A model generated the notes under the pieces. It was not told the origin of the DNA, made no database searches, and saw only the letters and a list, made by a program, of their open reading frames with translations. Both the position numbers and the translations under genes were made by a program. 64,000 nucleotides of DNA from Lachnotalea sp041821265. Its GTDB lineage: Bacteria > Bacillota > Clostridia > Lachnospirales > Lachnospiraceae. Positions 60,490 through 64,000 of the stretch are shown here, in pieces (positions within the stretch are counted from its first letter, which is position 1; each line of letters begins with the position of its first letter). The stretch spans positions 1 through 64,000 of the forward strand of contig JBGUEQ010000020.1 of assembly GCA_041821265.1 (NCBI GenBank), given 5' to 3'.

Positions 60490-60646
60490 AAGAATCACCT
60501 CCATAATAATGATTACATGTGTCTGCTATAAATTTATTATTGTTACCTAATAATTAATCAATCATTATATCAACATTAATTATAACATATATTCTTCGAA
60601 AATAAACTACAATTATTTATTATGTATACAATACTTTAACAAAATA

Positions 60647-60719
60647 GTTACTGTACAATCCGTTCACAGTAACATATGATTTCTGCATGCAAATTCGCTA
60701 CGCGATGCGTATAAAATTA
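60647..60719 (-). repeat. family A element, truncated copy
   Basis: Reverse orientation: GTTACTGTACAATCCGTTCA then AGTAACATATGATTTCTGCA and CGCTACGCGATGCG, ending inside the second hairpin. The other half is missing. The remaining gap to 60805 is AT-rich with no gene. Confidence 0.8.
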
Positions 60720-60805
60720 CTTTATTATTTACAACATTGGTAAATATAATTACTCTGTATATAAATAAAAATTACACAAATAACATAATTATTTAGAATA
60801 TTATG

Positions 60806-60834
60806 TTGACAATGTAAATTAATACTGCTATTAT
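60806..60834 (+). promoter_or_regulatory. sigma-A type promoter of the oligopeptide ABC operon
   Basis: TTGACA (60806-60811), 17 bases and TATTAT (60829-60834). The transcript would carry a leader of about 140 bases. Confidence 0.75.
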
Positions 60835-60927
60835 TTGCTTAACACTTTAATGTGCTAATTTAACAATGTGAGTTGATTTTGTGAAAAATAAATATAATGA
60901 TATTATTTTAATAATAACTAAATGACA

Positions 60928-60969
60928 AAGAAGTCATTTCCCTACAACAAGGAAATGGCTTTTTTTTGA
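60928..60969 (+). terminator. terminator inside the leader of the ABC operon
   Basis: AAGTCATTTCC pairs with GGAAATGGCTT (one G-T) around CTACAACAA, followed by eight T. It stands 13 bases before the gene and 100 bases after the promoter start, so it should act as an attenuator. No known riboswitch or T-box was recognised in the leader. Confidence 0.85.
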
Positions 60970-60981
60970 AAGGGGAATTAG

Positions 60982-61980
60982 ATGAGCCAGATAAAACCAA
61001 TTTTAGAAATTAAGAACTTAAGTGTTGAATTCCAAACAGTAGAAGGAACTGTACATGCAATAAATAGTCTTTGTTATACGTTGCATGAGGGAGAGACATT
61101 GGGAATTGTAGGTGAAAGTGGTAGCGGAAAAAGTGTTTCCTCACTTGGTATTATGAAACTGATACCCAATCCACCTGGAAAAATTGTGAATGGAGAAATT
61201 CTTTACAATGAGATGGACTTAGTGAAGAACTCAGAAAAGCAAATGGAAAAGATTCGGGGAAATGAAATTTCAATGATTTTTCAAGAACCGATGACTTCAC
61301 TCAATCCAATTATAACCTGTGGCAAACAGATTGCTGAGTCCTTGGTTTTACACCGTGGTCTAAATAAGAAAGAGGCAATGCAAGCAGCTATTCAAATGAT
61401 GCAGGAAGTTGGAATAGCAAGTCCCCAAAAGCGCGCCAATGAGTATCCACATCAGATGTCTGGAGGTATGAGGCAAAGAATTATGATTGCAATGGCACTT
61501 GCCTGTAATCCTAAAATTTTAATTTGTGATGAACCTACGACGGCATTGGATGTAACGATTCAAGCACAGATTCTTGACTTGATTAGAAAGCTCAATAACG
61601 GAACTGGTACTGCAATCATTATGATTACGCATGATCTTGGAGTGGTTAGTGAACTTTGTGAAAGAGTAATTGTAATGTATACGGGAAGAATTGTAGAAGA
61701 CGCACCCACCGAAGAAATATTTGAAAATCCACTGCATCCTTATACAATTGGGCTGATTAGTGCGATTCCTAGGATTACAAAAGAGAGAAATCCACTTATG
61801 ACAATCGAAGGAGTAGTGCCAAATCCAACAGAAATAATAAAAGGATGTAGTTTTAGCCCAAGATGTAAATACGCAACAGCGCAGTGTAAAACGCAAGAAC
61901 CTCCGTTGGTTCAAGTGGATGAGAATCGAAAAGTAAGATGTTGGAACTTTGATGTTGGCAATCAGAAAAAAGAGGCTTAA
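60982..61980 (+). CDS. oligopeptide/dipeptide ABC transporter ATP-binding protein (OppD/DppD type)
   Basis: A 332-residue ABC ATPase: Walker A GESGSGKSVSS (about 38-48), Q-loop MIFQEPMTSLNPI, signature SGGMRQRIMIAMAL, Walker B ILICDEPTTALDVT, H-loop ITHDLG, and the C-terminal oligopeptide domain with Cys cluster region GCSFSPRCKYATAQCKTQEP, which holds an Fe-S cluster in some relatives. GAAAGGGG lies before ATG 60982. The partner ATPase starts at the last base of the stop codon. Substrate-binding protein follows; permeases are probably beyond the window. Confidence 0.95.
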   Translation: MSQIKPILEIKNLSVEFQTVEGTVHAINSLCYTLHEGETLGIVGESGSGKSVSSLGIMKLIPNPPGKIVNGEILYNEMDLVKNSEKQMEKIRGNEISMIFQEPMTSLNPIITCGKQIAESLVLHRGLNKKEAMQAAIQMMQEVGIASPQKRANEYPHQMSGGMRQRIMIAMALACNPKILICDEPTTALDVTIQAQILDLIRKLNNGTGTAIIMITHDLGVVSELCERVIVMYTGRIVEDAPTEEIFENPLHPYTIGLISAIPRITKERNPLMTIEGVVPNPTEIIKGCSFSPRCKYATAQCKTQEPPLVQVDENRKVRCWNFDVGNQKKEA

Positions 61981-62951
61981 TGATGGAGCAAGAAAAAAAT
62001 GAAATTTTATTAAAAGCAAAAGATGTCAAAATATATTTTGATGAAAAAAATGATAAAAAATCAGTTGTAAAAGCGGTTGATGGAGTAAATATTGATATTA
62101 AGCGTGGTGAGGTTTTTGGCGTAGTTGGGGAAAGTGGTTGCGGCAAAAGTACATTGGGACGTGGGCTAATCAGACTACTACCCTTAACTTCAGGTAGTGT
62201 AGTAATTGATGGAAAAGATATATCAAATTTAAATAAAAATGAAATGAAAGCGATGCGCAAAAAAATCCAGATTATATTTCAGGATCCTTCTGCATGTTTA
62301 AATCCGAGAAGAAATGTGAAGCAAATTCTTATGGAACCATTTAAAGTACATGGAATTAGAGATAAAAATGTTATTGATACTAGAATCAATGAGTTACTAG
62401 AAATTGTAGGATTGGAACAGTACCATTTAAGCCGTTATCCACATGAACTTTCAGGTGGACAAAAACAAAGAATAGGTATTGCAAGAGCATTAGCCTTGGA
62501 ACCAGAGTTGATTATATGTGATGAGGCAGTTTCTGCACTCGATGTGTCGGTTCAGGCGCAGGTATTAAATTTATTATCTGAGTTGAAGCAAAAACTAGGA
62601 TTGACTTATTTTTTTATTTCACATAATTTAAACGTGGTTTATCAGATTAGTGATCGTGTGGGTGTTATGTATCTTGGGAAAATGGTGGAGATTGCTCCTT
62701 ATGATAGTCTATATGAAAATCATTTCCATCCATACACTACCTCATTATTGTCAGCCATTCCACAGGTAGACAAACAGCAACAAAAACAACGCATTCTGTT
62801 GGAAGGTGAAGTGCCAAATCCATCTAATCCACCGTCTGGATGCCATTTCCATGCAAGGTGTCCCAAAGCAATGGACAGATGTTCCACAGAAATACCAGCC
62901 TTACATGAAGTGAAGCCAGAGCATTTTATAGCTTGCCATCTTTATGATTAA
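61980..62951 (+). CDS. oligopeptide/dipeptide ABC transporter ATP-binding protein (OppF/DppF type)
   Basis: A 323-residue ABC ATPase with Walker A GESGCGKSTLG (about 49), IIFQDPSACLNPRR, signature LSGGQKQRIGIARAL, Walker B LIICDEAVSALDVS (DEA rather than DEP) and SHNLNVV, and a C-terminal GCHFHARCPKAMDRCS segment with conserved Cys. ATG 61980 overlaps the upstream TAA by one base, and a second ATG follows directly. It forms the heterodimeric motor with the upstream protein. Confidence 0.95.
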   Translation: MMEQEKNEILLKAKDVKIYFDEKNDKKSVVKAVDGVNIDIKRGEVFGVVGESGCGKSTLGRGLIRLLPLTSGSVVIDGKDISNLNKNEMKAMRKKIQIIFQDPSACLNPRRNVKQILMEPFKVHGIRDKNVIDTRINELLEIVGLEQYHLSRYPHELSGGQKQRIGIARALALEPELIICDEAVSALDVSVQAQVLNLLSELKQKLGLTYFFISHNLNVVYQISDRVGVMYLGKMVEIAPYDSLYENHFHPYTTSLLSAIPQVDKQQQKQRILLEGEVPNPSNPPSGCHFHARCPKAMDRCSTEIPALHEVKPEHFIACHLYD

Positions 62952-62952
62952 A

Positions 62953-63011
62953 GTAATGTGCCAGTCAATTACTGAACTGATTAGCATATTTGTATATTCT
63001 GGCACATTATG
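62953..63011 (+). terminator. possible hairpin after the second ATPase gene
   Basis: TAATGTGCCAG pairs perfectly with CTGGCACATTA but with a long loop of about 37 bases and no T-run. It may reduce transcription into the substrate-binding protein gene or protect RNA ends; a strong terminator it is not. A short family B-like string (CTGAACTGTTACG, 63022-63034) follows. Confidence 0.4.
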
Positions 63012-63150
63012 AATGGTATGGCTGAACTGTTACGATTGATTTGTATCAGGCTAACATTAGATTTACTAGAAATAGTAATAGGATGTAATTAAAACGAGAA
63101 GTGTTAACAATGCTATATTGTTTACATATAAAAATTAGGAGGATAAGATT

Positions 63151-64000
63151 ATGAAGAAAAAGTTATTAGCATTATTATTAGTTACAGCTATGTCAGTGGG
63201 CTGTATGGCATGTGGTTCTACAAACGAGGATAGCACTAGTACAAGTGATGGTGCGAGTACAAGTAGTGATGCTACAGGTGAAGGTACATCTTCAACAGGA
63301 GGAAACACGGTAGTAATCGCTATGGGGTCTGGATTTTCTACATTAGACCCTGGGTATATGTATGAACAGAATCCAACACTTGTAGCAAATGCATGTTATG
63401 AAACATTGTTTAAATTTGTAGATGGTAAAGATGAGCCACTACCGAGTTTGGCAGAAAGTTATGAGTTTTCAGAAGATGGCTTAAGTTGCACAATTAAATT
63501 GAATCAGAAAGCAACATTTGCAAGTGGTAATCCAGTTACTTCAGCGGACGTAGCCTTTTCCTTAAATCGTACTAAAAATTTACAAGGAAATCCATCTTTT
63601 ATCTGTGCCAATATTAGCAGTATTGATACGCCAGATGATTATACCGTTGTAATTAATCAAACAACAGCAGATAGTGCATTACTTTCTAAATTATGTTATG
63701 CAGCTTGTAGTGTATTAGATAGCCAAGTTGTAAAAGAAAATGGTGGAACAGATGCAGAAGATGCAGCAACTACAGATACAGCTCAGGCTTATCTTGATTC
63801 TACAAGTGCAGGTTCTGGAATGTATGTATTAACAAGCTATACAGCAGATGAAGAAATTCTTTTAGAAAAAAATGAAAATTATTATGGTACAGTAACAAAT
63901 GTAGATAAATATATTATCAAATTACAAGATGATGCGAATACGCAGATGATGGGACTTTCAAGTGGAGACATTGACATCGCTTTGAACTTAACGGATGATA
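63151..64000 (+). CDS. oligopeptide ABC transporter substrate-binding lipoprotein, 3'-partial
   Basis: From ATG 63151 the frame is open to the window end (283 codons). It starts with a lipoprotein signal (MKKKLLALLLVTAMSVGCMA, with Cys at 18 and 21 as candidate lipid sites), a Ser/Thr/Gly-rich spacer (about 22-50), then the SBP_bac_5 fold: GSGFSTLDPGYMYEQNPTLV, NACYETLFKF, LPSLAESYEFSEDGLSCTIK, ATFASGNPVTSADVAFSLNR and STSAGSGMYVLTSYTADEEI. AGGAGG lies 8 bases upstream. It captures peptides for the transporter whose ATPases are encoded upstream. The gene continues beyond 64000. Confidence 0.93.
   Translation, partial: MKKKLLALLLVTAMSVGCMACGSTNEDSTSTSDGASTSSDATGEGTSSTGGNTVVIAMGSGFSTLDPGYMYEQNPTLVANACYETLFKFVDGKDEPLPSLAESYEFSEDGLSCTIKLNQKATFASGNPVTSADVAFSLNRTKNLQGNPSFICANISSIDTPDDYTVVINQTTADSALLSKLCYAACSVLDSQVVKENGGTDAEDAATTDTAQAYLDSTSAGSGMYVLTSYTADEEILLEKNENYYGTVTNVDKYIIKLQDDANTQMMGLSSGDIDIALNLTDD

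Noticed and set aside
61519..62019. 166-codon minus-strand frame across the two ABC ATPase genes
   Set aside because: Composition is Phe/Cys/His/Asn-rich nonsense and it lies opposite highly conserved ATPase motifs.
1..64000. tRNA or rRNA genes, T-box leaders, SAM or other riboswitches besides glycine
   Set aside because: I looked for the conserved strings of these and found none convincing; a covariance search would be more reliable.

Overview
The window reads as chromosome of a low-GC, anaerobic Gram-positive bacterium of class Clostridia, most likely family Lachnospiraceae (a Lachnoclostridium phytofermentans-like organism; this placement is inferred from gene content and order, not from a search). 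Supporting signs are strong purine-rich Shine-Dalgarno sites, frequent GTG and TTG starts, ferredoxin-type sulfite reductase, [4Fe-4S] L-serine dehydratase in two subunits, a long PBP2, and the gene orders mutS-mutL-miaA-PLP enzyme and radC-mreBCD-PBP2-minCDE-rodA. Almost all genes lie on the + strand. No rRNA, tRNA or CRISPR array was recognised.

Layout. 1-3.5 kb: remains of an assimilatory sulfate operon, with cysD and cysN joined by a deletion, then a possible structured RNA, then an intact sulfite reductase. 3.6-12.9 kb: an accessory, decaying region with small membrane peptides, a secreted protein, an IS1182-type transposase fragment, a complete but mutated IS3-family element (8012-9249), a WYL regulator, a trimmed GNAT gene, a VOC remnant and an SPL-type radical SAM protein. 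13.1-18.1 kb: a DUF2318 protein, a two-component system, a NapH-like polyferredoxin and its partner, probably one envelope redox module. 18.4-25.8 kb: small proteins, a hydrolase, recQ, yccF and a SulP transporter.

26.1-44 kb is core: mismatch repair and tRNA modification (mutS, mutL, miaA), radC, then the elongation and division block (mreB, mreC, mreD, PBP2, minC, minD, minE, rodA, mgsA, a D,D-carboxypeptidase). 44-55 kb continues with radical SAM, HlyD-like, yggS, sepF, ylmH, aroB, lspA, rluD-type, sdaAB/sdaAA and a cytidylate-kinase-like gene. 55-64 kb: an SOS-type yneA-like gene under three LexA-like boxes, tdk, a tandem glycine riboswitch ahead of a TRIC-family membrane protein, a diguanylate cyclase, an ECF S component, and an oligopeptide ABC operon cut by the window end.

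The most distinctive signal is intergenic: related families of short palindromic elements. Family A (about 130 bp, ends GTTACTGTTCAC) and family B (132 bp, 17-bp perfect terminal repeats) carry 8-bp target duplications I could read directly at four sites, so they are MITE-like and have moved. Family C is a chain of hairpins whose stems differ between copies but stay paired. No transposase for them is in the window.
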